Source: Paragonimus westermani (lineage: Eukaryota; Platyhelminthes; Trematoda; Plagiorchiida; Troglotrematidae). From it: a DNA stretch of 64,000 nucleotides. The translations under genes were made by a program, and so were the position numbers. Shown in pieces: positions 48,238 to 59,359 of the stretch. The first letter of the stretch is position 1, and every line of letters begins with the position of its first letter. Below the pieces are notes generated by a model, which did not search any database, was not told the DNA's origin, and saw only the letters and a list, made by a program, of their open reading frames with translations. The stretch is taken from assembly GCA_008508345.1 (NCBI GenBank), contig QNGE01000997.1:65683-129682 (forward strand), given 5' to 3'.

Positions 48238-48603
48238 TTAAGTCCAGGGAAGGGTCAGGTTCACGAACAGTTGTTTCTGAACACAGAGAGCTGGTTTGAG
48301 TCGATTAATTGCAACTGCTTCAGCGAACCGTAAGAATCTCGGGTTGGAATGGTGCAACAGGATTCAGAATGCACAAGATGGATCGGTAGCATGACCGGTG
48401 GTCAACACGTGTCTAGCGACTGAGGAAGCTGGCTGTTTACGCGTTTCAGAAACATTACCATTCTCCGGTAACACGGACTTCTGTACCCAATTAGGTAAAT
48501 GTTCCTTCACTCTGGAGATCAAGCATTTTTCTGTTCTGCCTATGTAACTTTCTCCGCAGTTACATACAAATTGGTGAACACAATGTGAAGTGGCACCGAT
48601 AGG
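48238..48603 (-). pseudogene. Penelope GIY-YIG C-terminal domain
   Basis: The protein fragment reads PIGATSHCVHQFVCNCGESY, IGRTEKCLISRVKEHLPNWV, then after about 20 residues KQPASSVARHVLTTGH, ILLHHSNPRFLRFAEAVAIN, RLKPALCVQKQLFVNLTLPW, and a stop. This is the GIY-YIG nuclease, which nicks target DNA. The YIG tyrosine, the downstream Arg and the EH pair are present, unlike the 58.8 kb copy, where the tyrosine is Ser. One in-frame stop (near 48,366) interrupts it. The RT part is missing. Confidence 0.85.
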
Positions 48604-48604
48604 N

Positions 48605-48710
48605 AAAGCCTACACGTGTTATTGTAAGTTTGGTACTGATGAGTCAATAGGAAATGCTTGCATCTACCAGTTTTCATGTTCTATCTGCTTTGTTCAAACT
48701 GCTCGAGGGA
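48605..48710 (+). repeat. Inverted copy of Penelope 3' UTR with hammerhead
   Basis: Bases 48,605-48,674 are the exact reverse complement of 48,113-48,182 (70 bases). The plus-strand copy begins one base after the N at 48,604 and continues past the point where the minus copy ends, with TTCTATCTGCTTTGTTCAAA, resembling the sequence downstream of the hammerhead at 59.3 kb. Confidence 0.9.
48632..48668 (+). ncRNA. Hammerhead ribozyme motif, plus strand
   Basis: The sequence is identical to the minus-strand motif at 48,119-48,155: GGTA, CTGATGA, a weak stem II, GAAA, TGC-TT-GCA, TC, TACC. It is the best-preserved hammerhead in the window apart from the G-G mismatch closing stem II. Confidence 0.75.
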
Positions 48711-48714
48711 ACCA

Positions 48715-51700
48715 ATTGTTTCACGATCCTGTCATTTTTGAACGCTTTTTCGCAGCCAGATAAGAAGTCAGTAAGTGAAACCCAGTTGAATCATTTGATT
48801 ACTTTTCAGTTACTTTGGTTCAGTTCGTTCAGCCACTATCCACTTTAAATTTATTGCATCTCATCATCAGTGCTTGCACACCAGTTTACACTGGATTCAG
48901 TGGGTTTCTCAAAATCTGGCTTACCAAGTTGGCGGCTTATAATGAGATTTTCTACAGATTTCTCGTCCGGTGAGACAATTCGTCATAATAAACAAATCAG
49001 GTGATAATACAATTGGAAACGGTTAACATTATGTTAGCGCACGTGAATAGTTTTCCATAGTATACTCATCGGTTGACACAAGCAGATGTGACTCTCAGTC
49101 GTTTATCGTAGCCATTTAAAGATGAACCGTTTGTGCCTTGTATTGTACAGAAAACGCATAAAATGGATTCGATATGTATTACAAAAACACGCTTTGAAGA
49201 GACAACCGTCCATTGAACAAATAACGATTGGTGGTTGCTTTCAAGAAAGACAACCCGTCGAGTATGTGGACACATTGCGCTTGTCCAAATAGCCTGCTTC
49301 ATTCAGGTTGGTTGATACGATGAGTAGCTTGTGGACCTCACATTGGCTAATTCCACTTTGCCGTCTAAATTAGCTCTCATACACTTCCCAGGGTTTCGTG
49401 TTATTGTGGATTTTTGTTTGGGTAGAACGTTATCAACGATATTCACTGCATTCTACAACGTATTTGATAAGGGCTAATACAGGGCACCGCTGTGTATCTA
49501 ATTACCTGAATAATGACCACAGCCTGCGCCGTTATCGGGTAATTCTTGTCTTTTCATGACCGTTGGTTACTAGGTAGCACGCACAGAACAGCGTGTATGC
49601 AAAATTTTGAAAACTGAAGATTCTACAAGGTTCGTTTCATCGGAACTGATCATTTCTTGCAAATACTTCACCGCCATCTAAGACAGATTTGTGGACTAAC
49701 CAGTAACCACAAGATTTCGGCCTACTTTCATGTACGCATCGGATTCAAGAACTAATTACCAACCGCAACCAGTAGTTTGCTGCGCGACGTATATCTAGCT
49801 CACTAATGACAGTTTGGTTCGTGTTTAAAATTGGTACTTTTGCACCAAAATACAAGTTCAACTACTTGGTCTTTAGTTGTTTCATTCGAACTACGCGACG
49901 AGATCATTGAGATGAAGCTATAGCCCACGCTCAGTGGGCTCTACATTTCATATCTCAGCGCACGCGAGCAATTCTAACATTTAATTTTGCTTAAAATTTT
50001 GCTAAGCACAAACCACCTGACGCTGTAGGCTATATTTTGCATTTTGATCACTCTCACACATTCTCACACGTTTTATAGCACATCGTGCTCCATCCCTCTT
50101 GAACGATATTTGGTGACTTATGTCGCTTGATTTGCATTTTATGTATAAATCATCTGTTTTCTGCGGATGTAAAACTTGATGAGGGCAACTGCGGACAGCT
50201 GGTTGCAAAACTGGCCTTTGCCAAGGTATCCACTCCGATAAATCGAGCGATTTCCTGTTATAGCTGAAAAGAAATAACAATCTAGAGATGTCGCTGTTTC
50301 CGCCGTTTCTATTTTTCCACATAATTACACAATCTATGCAGCATTTTGTCTTAAGCTTACAAAAAGAGAGTGATCAAAGAAATTTGAAGGATATCATGTG
50401 ACTTGGCTGAGCTCTGACCTTGACAGATATATTCACAAATTCATCCCCAAAATTATCCCAAGTCAAGATAAAACAACGGGTGTAATACTCGTCTCACACT
50501 TCTGGCTACCAATCATTACAGTTGAATCGTGTTCACATACAAACAGCCAGACGGCATCCCATCACACATGGAATCACACTGTTACGCAACAGCAAATACT
50601 GAATGAGTAGAGAACGTTTGGGATATACGTTTTGTCAGTTTTTAGTTCAGACGTTACATGGATAGCGTCACTGCCTTAGTTGACGTAGGATCACTTAAAT
50701 CTGTGTGATAACCACATAAGTGCCACCAGAGGCAGGACTTTAAACTTGTTATCTGTCGTAATCACTTCAAAGGGATATGCGGTTATGTAGGTTACTGCGT
50801 ACAGTTTTGAGGTGACCTCCATATTATCCACAAGCTGGAAATTAATTCGATTAACCGAATTTTTTGCACAAAGTACACGTTTCACGAACATTGAGTGACT
50901 TTATTTCTACACATGAACTAAAATAGCGGTGTTCAAACATGGTCCCAATCAAAACTTGCTGGTTGCACTTATCTACAGCACTCCTAGCTTACTACTACTT
51001 ACAATTTTATATCAATTTTTAGGGTTACTTAAACACAATATACCGTTGAACGGAAACTTTTAATTTTAAATCCACCAGTTCACGTTGAAAACGTACATAT
51101 CGGGCTGTCTTCAAAATACTAACGAGGAGGCACTGAATTGGTGAGTTTCATAGGGACGGAGATTCACTTGAGCTGTACCTAATTCAGGTGACCTTCAGTA
51201 AAACTTAGTTTTGTAGTGGAGATGAAGAAATACGGTTTTTTTACTGACGGTGTATGGGGTTAAAAAATTAGTAACCAATTGTTCATTTTCAAGGTTTGTG
51301 TATGCTGCAGTTCAGGATGTTGGAGCCGAGGAGAAAACTACACCATTTTCATTGATTAGATGAGAATTCCGTGTGTACATCTCAGACTTTGGTCATATCA
51401 GAAGATAAACTCCAGAATGAAACTGATTAAACAGCGTGATCTTGAGCTAAAACGGCAACCAGCACACCACAGACAGAGTGTACATTGACCAAAATGTCTA
51501 GTGTCGAGTTCACTCTCACCATGACCTTATGCACCGTATGCAATGGTGTTAAGGGCTTGATGCCACTGAACTGTATGAGAGACGGGTTAACAGTCGGAGA
51601 CGTTCACCTCGTCAGTTTGCTTCGACGATTGAGTGGTTTGATAGGACAGACGGAGAAATCTGAAGAGAAATATCATAAGCACTATCCCAGGTCACAATGT

Positions 51701-54700
51701 TTGCGTGTAGTTCGGATATGTTTAACTCAAAAACCTCTCCATCCGGCTTATCCCAAGATGTGATCCTCTGCAATTTTCATGTTCCGAAATTTAGAGTCTT
51801 AATTTGAATGCATTTTCTTATAGACGAAATCAGCTGAATTCAGATGCAAAAGACAAACTTAACAAACGGGACAGAAACATCTTTTTAAAAAGCACTCAAC
51901 AGTGGTATGAATGATATAAGGTGTGTATTCATACAGGCTAGGCAGAAAAGTATTTTTTTTCATTGATAAGACTGTCATGCACACCAAGCACTCGTTGTCG
52001 TGGTTGTTCATACGCTTCAGAAGACAGGTTTGTAGAGGACCTCTTAAACACTTTTGAACTCCACATCTCACTCCGTTTGATAGGTCTATAAAGTGCTGGT
52101 GAACAAAGATGGTCGCTTCCCCACCTTTTATGTTATTGAACACTAGTTTGTCCGATTTTTTCACCATAATGATAATAATTTCATTACTGTGCTCCTTGAA
52201 AATTAACCAAAGCCATGTTCCTGACATCACTACATTACTGGTGACTAATATTTCAGCAACGTCTCAGAAGTAATAAGCGAACAATTTTCTCATGGCGCCA
52301 TAAAGAGACAGGCCATGCTAGTAATGCTTGCTCTGATCCGTACTGTTAGCATTTTTGCCCATAGAAGATGGCTGACCACTGAAAAGATCATGCCGCACAA
52401 AATCCGTTAGTTATACAAAAACAGCTAGTTGGGCGTACGTTTCAGATTGTGTAACGCCAGCCATCATGTGATTCCGTAATTCATAGCCAAAACAAATTTA
52501 GTCTTGTATCAATCGCCGCTGCTAACTTTACGTCTTGCGATATATCTGTGGTCAACAAAGTCTGAAAAGTCAGGATTTTTAAACTTTAAAAATAAACACG
52601 GGTGCTTTTATCGTTCAGTTAAGAACAGTCTAACGAATACATTGGGAAACAAATTTGAATATCAGGGTTTGTTTTACCATTCTGAAACCCATTATTCTTC
52701 AGAAGGAAAAGTCCTACTGCAGTTTTTCTAAGTGCGTGATGGGATCAAACCAGGCCTTATCGGAAGAAATCATTGGTTTGGCTTAGTATATTCGAAATAA
52801 TAGTCGGATGGCATAAACAACTTGCTTAAGGGATGAAACAGTCACTTCAGTAAACCTCGCTTCGGTTTGTTTGGGAGTAATTAAATTGTTTTGGAAGAAA
52901 TTGACTTTTTGAGCTGGAGTATGTTAAAAATAAAGTTGTGCATTCTTACACTAACCGTACCGTTGGAAGATATCGCTGAAACATCTTTTGTCAAAGCGAT
53001 ATTCATTTTTCAGGAACAACTGAAGACACCGCAACATCAAACGAATTACAACAAACTTTCGTAGTGCTGGGTCAGAAATGCATGTAGAAGCCATCAACTG
53101 CGATCTAGAGATACTATTTTTGTACCCCTAAGAGGATTTTATTCAATCTACAGGAAATCCAACTCGTAGAAGAGAGTGCAACAGATTTCCTGTCTACGTT
53201 TTGGAGGTATGCCAAGAATCTAGCAGAATACCTGGATGTTCTATCAATTTTCGCAACTTTTCTAGATAAAACGGTGTTCAACTATTAATCAATGGTCATC
53301 ATATACTTCTTTCAGATTAACTGAAGCGTTGTTGCTAATGCCACATTATCATGAGTAACTGTATAGCAGAAGTATAGGTCTGGGCTGCTCACTGAAAGGG
53401 AGTTTGTGTACAAAATACGATGTTTATGTTTACGTCGTTTATGTCATATCCTGCTTATCGGCCAAACCACAATCCGAAAATTAGTCAGGCTCCAACATCA
53501 TGAATAAACCCCTCTTATCCTGTTCCTGACGAAGTCTACCATTGAACACGGCTTGACGTTTGTTGTCATCATGGATAATTTGAGTGGCAAAAATTAGGTC
53601 AACTTCAGTTGAGCCGCATCGAACTGCACCTGTTGCTGTTGAAGAATTGGCTTCATTTATTATACTTGAATTGCTGTTGTTCGCGCAAGTTAAGCATCAG
53701 AAACCGAAAATCGCTCGTTAGTTGATCGTCGTAGCTACCACGCGCCCAGCTGTCCTACCTGAATTCAATCGGAGAAGAAGTTATGGACACATAAATTGAT
53801 TGTAGACGAGCCGAAATTGGACAACAAGGAAATATTGAAGACAGAGCGAATCAGAACGGACGACCATGTGTGCAGTGGTGACGTTAGTACAAAATCACCT
53901 CATGGGAGCGTCAGCAAACAAACGATAAAAAGTTGCTCCGATACGGTTGCAGATCACAGGCTTCCAAATACACAGCTGCAGTCCGATTGATAGACTGTGG
54001 GGATACAGTTGCATTCGCCCTACAGTGAATCAACTTCAGGCGACATGGACCGAAACACTTCAGCTTCACTTCAGACAACTGACGTTTACTCTCACCTGTA
54101 GGTTTGCGCAACCTTGAAGATGCTGCTATCCCTTAAGGGGAATCGACCAGTGCCAAGCAATTTGCTTCCCTCTCTTTGTTAAACGTTAAGCCTCTTAACA
54201 GTAGGATTTATGTGTTCTTCCTCATTCTAAAGGAATATATCTAGGCGAACCAGTTCATGACGGTTGCCAGACTTTAATCATCAAGTTTGCCAATAAACTT
54301 TTGCAGTGAGAACTATAGTCCACCTACAGACCTCCCTTATGACTTCATTTCTTCAGACCATTTTATATGCACATAATACTATTATGTCTGAGTTGTCGCA
54401 TATGTCGTTTTCTTCGTTGAGTGCCACTTCCGTTCCCACCCTCAGAATTGTCTGAAATAGTCCCGCGTGGTTTTATGTGTTTTACTAATAACTGGCATTT
54501 AAAAAGGTGATAGCCTTTAGTCTACTTTGTGCCGACCTGGCGAGCTCCACTCATCTTTCGAAAAGTGCTCTTCACGCTGTTACCTTTGGAAGAAAGATTG
54601 GTTTAGAGAGTTTTTTCAAGAAATTCTACAATTGCACTCTCTGGAAAGGTTACTTTGCTTTATCTCAAGATAAAACGACCCGGAAATTTTGTTATTGGGA

Positions 54701-55980
54701 AGAGGTTCATGCCATATTGTTTGTTCAGGCTGTCGACTATCTTCCACATAAAAGGTTGATTTCTCTTCAAACAAAGTGTGTACTAGCGACCTATACAAGC
54801 AGTAGGGGCAGAATACAAACTTCATGCATTGTCTTGTCCAGGTTGGTGTGCGGTACACTGGAAATTACATAGATCCATTCCTCTTATGTACTCAAACGTT
54901 ACCAAACTACACGAGTGGACAAAGTAAAAAGCATGAATCGATTTTTCAGTTCACTCCTCATCTTCTCCCTCCAGGCACATACAGTCTACTCACAATTCGT
55001 AAAGCCTAGTTTGTTCACAACTAGATATAATGTTTACTCAACTTTAACCATGAGCACAACAGCTAAAACTTGGTCGATTGAATTTTCTCTGACGTTTCTT
55101 TTATGCTAGTCACTTTTGCTTGAAGAAATTTCGCAAAATAAAAACCCATTGCAATTTATGTCCTGCGACTATTCTAATCTACTGGCAGAAATAAACTCAG
55201 TATTCCAAATTTCTTACACAACGTTAAGTTTCACTATTCTACGGTTTAGGGCTCGCTGTTCAGTGGACTTGAGAGTATATTTTTATCATAACAATTTGGC
55301 GAGTCCGCTGTTTGTATTTGCGCGCTCTGTTCAGTGCAATCACTGAAATTAAAAATGGCTGACATCAGAGGGTAATAAAAGTTCCAGTAATTCCGATGTT
55401 AACCAAACGTTCACCTGAACTGCAGAATGTTGGAATAACAGTTATAAGGATTTGTAAGGAACAGTAATGGATGAATCAAGAGACGGCAAGTCTTTCATCA
55501 AGCTGTATGTATCTTTATCGATTATGGCGAGAAAGTGGGCACCTTTTCTCCTGTATTCACCTCTCTGCCAGTAAGACGCCATATTTCGAACCGCTCTAAA
55601 CAATCTTTGATTCCTCTAAAAGAAGTATGGAGATTCAGACTTTCAAGCATACTGGAATTCAGCGTGAAAGTTTACAGCAGTCCGCAACGCCAATTGTGGT
55701 GATCCCAGGAACACGAAATTGCAGTTATTGATTCAGCTCAGTCCCAGAGCTAGTTTAGACACAGTGGTGTTGACAACTTGAATTGGGCAAATCGGAATTC
55801 ACTTGCACATCTTATTACCGGAGATGCAATAAAACAACAGCAATGAGAAACAGGTTTGGTGACGACGTTTACGTTGTCGGTTCAACATCACTCACAAACG
55901 ATTATGACTGTCAGATTCTATGGAATTTTTGTCCAGACGCTTTTTTCCTTGTTCAAACTCATCAGTAGTGTGTACCCTCG
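48715..55980. other. Unassigned sequence
   Basis: About 7 kb with only short unrecognised frames; the longest are 121-123 codons at 51,859-52,230 (minus) and 54,507-54,872 (plus). A 7-bp hairpin AGCCCAC/GTGGGCT lies at 49,922-49,940. Confidence 0.5.
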
Positions 55981-55982
55981 CC

Positions 55983-56100
55983 ACAGCCAATAGCGCAGTG
56001 ATTAAACACGGTTGCCTCATGAAAGCGCAGCCAGAGTGATGGTTCTGTCATTCGAAACTTAAAAATCACTACTGTGCTCACTGCACACCCCTGGCTGGCA
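55983..56100 (+). mobile_element. tRNA-like SINE, copy 3, 5' part only
   Basis: CAGCCAATAGCGCAGTGATT and ACACGGTTGCCTCATGAAAG match the head of SINE copy 1 closely, with an A-box-like TAGCGCAGTG. GGTTCTGTCATTCGAAAC follows in the B-box position. The hammerhead is cut short: ATCACTACTGTGCTC corresponds to the CACTA-CTGACGAGCTC of copy 1, but the stem II partner and 3' end are not seen. Confidence 0.6.
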
Positions 56101-56104
56101 ATCG

Positions 56105-57245
56105 ATGTTTTTCTTATTGTTTTGTCAATTTCATTTTCATGCCCTCGCTCTTTAAGAACGTTGCTTGTGTTCTCTTTTTGGCTGAGCTTGCACCAACGAT
56201 TTTGATTACAGTTTTCTTTCAGTAAGGTTTTTTGTACAGGTGTTTATGTTAGTCCGTAACGGGAACCATAACAGCTTAAGTGCAAATTGATTTTATCCGT
56301 GAAACTCACTAATGTAAGTATGAGTTTATCAAGGCAGTACCGAAGACGATGCATTCAGTAATATCACTTTCTACAACACGCAAAACGCTCATAAGTTGAA
56401 TAGCAGAATCACTAGGCTCAAAGCACTCCCTCCAGAAATCATGCAGAACGGAACGGAAACTTGACAGCATGTTATGCACATACGTTGCCATGCTGTTACG
56501 GAATAACATTCAAACTAGAATGTATTGCCTAGTTCTTAAAATCGGTTGTGACTTCATCCATAGTGACGAAAATACTACTAAAAGCCGCAAGGTCGCACAT
56601 TTTTTTATCAACTGTACTTATTGAACTGTACGCGTATGAGCTGAAGTTATCAGTAGATGTCAACATTTGCATGTGGAAGACTGTGGACAGAATGCGAGCA
56701 GTTTGACGATTGAAAAACAAAAATGCCATCATTTTTTAATCATACTTTATATCACCATTGAATCATTTGAGCTTTTATCGGAGAAAATTCAATGTTTTTC
56801 ATTCACAGTGTTCATTTATACTGTTAAATATGAGTGTTAAATCAGCAACTTCGGGTGAACTGATTTCTTTCACATAATTTAGGTGAGTTTGATAAACGCA
56901 CATCGAGCAGCCACCGGCAGTTGACAGGTATTTCATGACAAATCATCGTAGTTTTGATGATTAAGTAACTTGGTTCGCAGGCCCCAATTCCGGAATGCGT
57001 CATAGGATTTCGGTCGCTCTTGAGTGCGATAGCAAGCGACGGCCGGTTTTTCTAGAATAGTTAGGTATAGTTCGGATACAGCTTATAACAAATGTAGCCA
57101 CAGCAATTTTCGTGACAGGGAAAAACAACCGACTGTCTCCAATCCATCTTGTATACTTGATTACGATGGTTTGTCATTACTACTGTGTAGCTTCTAGCTC
57201 ATTACTTCAGCCAATTTGATCAAAAAACTCATTTTAATGAACGTG
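56105..57245. other. Unassigned sequence
   Basis: No recognisable gene or repeat; frames are under 70 codons. Confidence 0.5.
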
Positions 57246-57250
57246 AAGAA

Positions 57251-57420
57251 AAATGAAACAATTGATTTTGAACAAAACCGTTAGAATACGAAAACTGGCA
57301 GATGCAAGCATTTCGTATTGACACGTCAGTACCAAATTTACAATAAAATGAAACGGGTTTTTCATATCGAGCAGTTACGGGCGTAGGGTGGATAGTCAGC
57401 TGGTGGTTTAGAAAGGGTCA
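57251..57420 (-). repeat. Inverted copy of the Penelope 3' UTR at the 5' side
   Basis: The reverse complement reads TGACCCTTTCTAAACCACCA and on through CGTTTCATTTTATTGTAAAT, TTGGTACTGACG and CCAGTTTTCGTATTCTAACG. It matches 59,174-59,357 with scattered substitutions and an outer deletion of about a dozen bases. Its inner edge corresponds to the base straight after the TAG stop codon of the element, so the copied piece contains no coding sequence. Confidence 0.9.
57297..57333 (-). ncRNA. Hammerhead-type motif, 5' inverted flank
   Basis: On the minus strand: GGTA, CTGACGT, GTCAATAC, GAAA, TGC-TT-GCA, TC, TGCC. Stems I (with one G-T pair), II (GT/AC with a 4-base loop) and III are intact, but the core's last base is T instead of A (CUGANGA expected), which should abolish activity. 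Confidence 0.65.
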
Positions 57421-57424
57421 TGAC

Positions 57425-59173
57425 CCCGATCAACAGGCGGTGTGCTATCACAAAGCAACACTTGCAATCACTAAAAGAACTTAAATAAAAAATGTAGTAA
57501 TATTTAAGCCAGACAAAGGCTCTGGGGTAATAATTTTAGACAAGGACACATACGTACATAAGATGTTGTCAATATTAGAGGACCGAACGAAGTTTCAGCA
57601 AATAGACACAGTAGACAACGTCACTGAACTAGAAGGTCGCGTAGCACGGCATCTTCAACTTTTCTTACACATGCGCTTAATCGATGACAAGACATACAAA
57701 GCTCTTAAACCATGTGGGTCGTCGACACCTCAGCTCTACGGCCTTCCCAAAACACAAGTCTGGAATGCCCCTTAGGCCTATTCTGGCGATGACAAATTCT
57801 CCGTATCATAAATTGGCACGCTGGTTAGTCGCAATCCTAACTCCATTGAAACAAAAGTTTCAAACACATTCTATTAAGGATTCTTTTGAATTGATCAGTG
57901 ATTTGGACAACATCAATCTTGCTAATGAGTTGATGTGTTCCATAGACGTTCAGTCACTATTTACGAATGTCCCGCTACACGAGACAATCGATTATATTTG
58001 TGAGCTCGTCGAAATGAGCCACATTACTTTGCCTCTGCCTAGTGATATTCTGAGGGAAGCCTTATTGTTATGTACCGAAAACATCAGCTTCCGTTTTCTT
58101 GATCGGTGCTACCGCCAAATAGACGGGGTAGCCATGGGAAGTCCACTAGGGCCCATCCTCGCAAATTTTTTGTGTTAAGATTTAAGCGGGAGTTAGCTAC
58201 AGACATAGCGAGTCTCTCATATTACAAACGCTACGTCGATGATACATTGGTATTCAGTCGGTCAAAGCAGGCAATAGATAACCTAATGCGGCGCTTCAAT
58301 AGTTATCATCTCAACCTGAAAGTAACGTGTGAATTTGAGACCGACAACTGCTTGCCGTTTCTAGACATACTCATTAGTCGCCGGGAGGATGGCTCTATCA
58401 AAAGAGCCGTCTACAGGAAATCCACGTGGTCCGGTCAATACCTGAACTTTAGTAGTTTCACACCGGTCCATCACAAACGCGCATCAGTGAATACACTATT
58501 CACACGAGCAAGGCGACTCTGTACAAAGGAGAGTCTTGCTAAGGAGTTGATCACATCCAAACTACAATCTAACGGGTATTCAGAAAGGTTCATAGAAAGG
58601 CATAGTAGACCGAAACCACCTTCCGAACAGGTGGCCACCGTTAGAAAAAAGAGGGTTTGTATAGAATTGCCTTTTAAAGGTGATTATAACATGCATCAAA
58701 CAACCCAAAGATTAGTGAATTCGATTAAACGAACATTTAACGCAACGGAACTCTGTGTATTAGCCCGGACCCAGAAACTGCCTGTCCCTTCAATCAAAGG
58801 AGGTCAGCCTGTCGGTGCCACCTCACATTGTGTCAACCAATTTACATGTAACTGCAAAGAAAGTTCCATAGGCAGAACCGAGAGGTGCTTGATCTCCAGA
58901 GTGAAGGAACATTTGCCTAAATGGGTGCAGAGCTCTGTATTACAGAAGAACGACAGTGTTGTTGAAACACGCAAGCAACCTGTGTCCGCAGTCGCAAGAC
59001 ACGTCCTGACCACTGGTCACGTTATCGACCGAATTTGTGCATTCGGAATCCTATTACGTCACTCCAATCCAAGATTCTTGCGGTTTGCTGAGGCGGTCGC
59101 AATCAATCGACTTGAGCCGGCCTTGTTTGTTCAGAAACAATTGCTCGTAAACCTGACCCTTCCCTGGACTTAG
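57425..59173 (+). pseudogene. Penelope-like RT plus GIY-YIG polyprotein
   Basis: The protein would reverse transcribe element RNA and nick the target. The visible start is FKPDKGSGVIILDKDTY (57,507 on), the usual opening of the RT core, so the N-terminal ~200 residues are missing. Next come QLYGLPK, then PLRPILAMTNSPYHKLARWL. Motif A is SIDVQSLFTNVPL (about 57,940), motif B GVAMGSPLGPILANF (about 58,126) and motif C YYKRYVDDTLVF with the DD pair (58,238-58,243). LPFLDILISRR and YRKSTWSGQY follow. The nuclease part reads FTCNCKESSIGRTERCLISR and VKEHLPKW (58,838-58,925), then ARHVLTTGH and LTLPWT before TAG. Breaks: a small deletion near 57,757 and one T lost from a T run at 58,163-58,168. The YIG tyrosine is Ser. 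Confidence 0.9.
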
Positions 59174-59357
59174 TGACCCTTTCTAAACCACCAATCGACT
59201 ATCCACCATGCACCCGTAACTGATCGATATAAAAAACCCGTTTCATGTTATTGCAAATTTGGTACTGAAGAGTCAATACGAAATACTTGCATCTGCCAGT
59301 TTTCGTGTTCTAACAGTTTTGTTCAAAATTCTGAAGGGAATGAACTGTTTCAAATTT
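59174..59357 (+). repeat. Penelope 3' UTR (right arm of the inverted pair)
   Basis: This untranslated segment starts right after the stop codon and runs through the hammerhead at 59,261-59,297 to about 59,357. It pairs with 57,251-57,420. The block TTGCAAATTTGGTACTGAAG is also recognisable at 48.15 and 48.63 kb, defining a family-wide 3' UTR. Confidence 0.9.
59261..59297 (+). ncRNA. Hammerhead ribozyme motif, Penelope 3' UTR
   Basis: GGTA, CTGAAGA (fits CUGANGA), GT-CAAT-AC as a two-pair stem II, GAAA, then TAC-TT-GCA as stem III with one A-C mismatch, TC, and TGCC pairing with GGTA through one G-T pair. Core residues are all acceptable. The stem III mismatch is the only visible flaw. Confidence 0.75.
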
Positions 59358-59359
59358 TT

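Larger units (their letters stand above)
48113..48603 (-). mobile_element. 5'-truncated Penelope-like element, minus strand
   Basis: Read from 48,603 downwards, this contains only the nuclease end of a Penelope-like element, its stop codon (48,240-48,238), a 3' UTR and a hammerhead motif at 48,155-48,119. It belongs to the same family as the element at 57-59 kb, with near-identical block order and high similarity by eye. A single undetermined base (N) lies at its 5' edge, 48,604. Confidence 0.85.
57251..59357 (+). mobile_element. Penelope-like element with inverted 3' UTR flanks
   Basis: The order is an inverted 3' UTR copy (57,251-57,420), a coding region truncated at its N-terminus (about 57,425-59,173), then the 3' UTR (59,174-59,357). 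Both flanks carry a hammerhead-type motif. The coding region is broken by two small indels and is the best-preserved protein in the window. Penelope elements usually show direct repeats or 5'-truncated inverted pieces at their 5' side, and this copy shows the inverted form. Confidence 0.9.

Noticed and set aside
49922..49940. Perfect 7-bp hairpin AGCCCAC/GTGGGCT
   Set aside because: Short palindromes of this size are expected by chance in 64 kb, and no gene lies beside it to terminate or regulate.
53524..53560. CCTGACGAAGTCTACC followed by GAACACGG
   Set aside because: It is only loosely like the Penelope-type tail; the downstream conserved block is absent.
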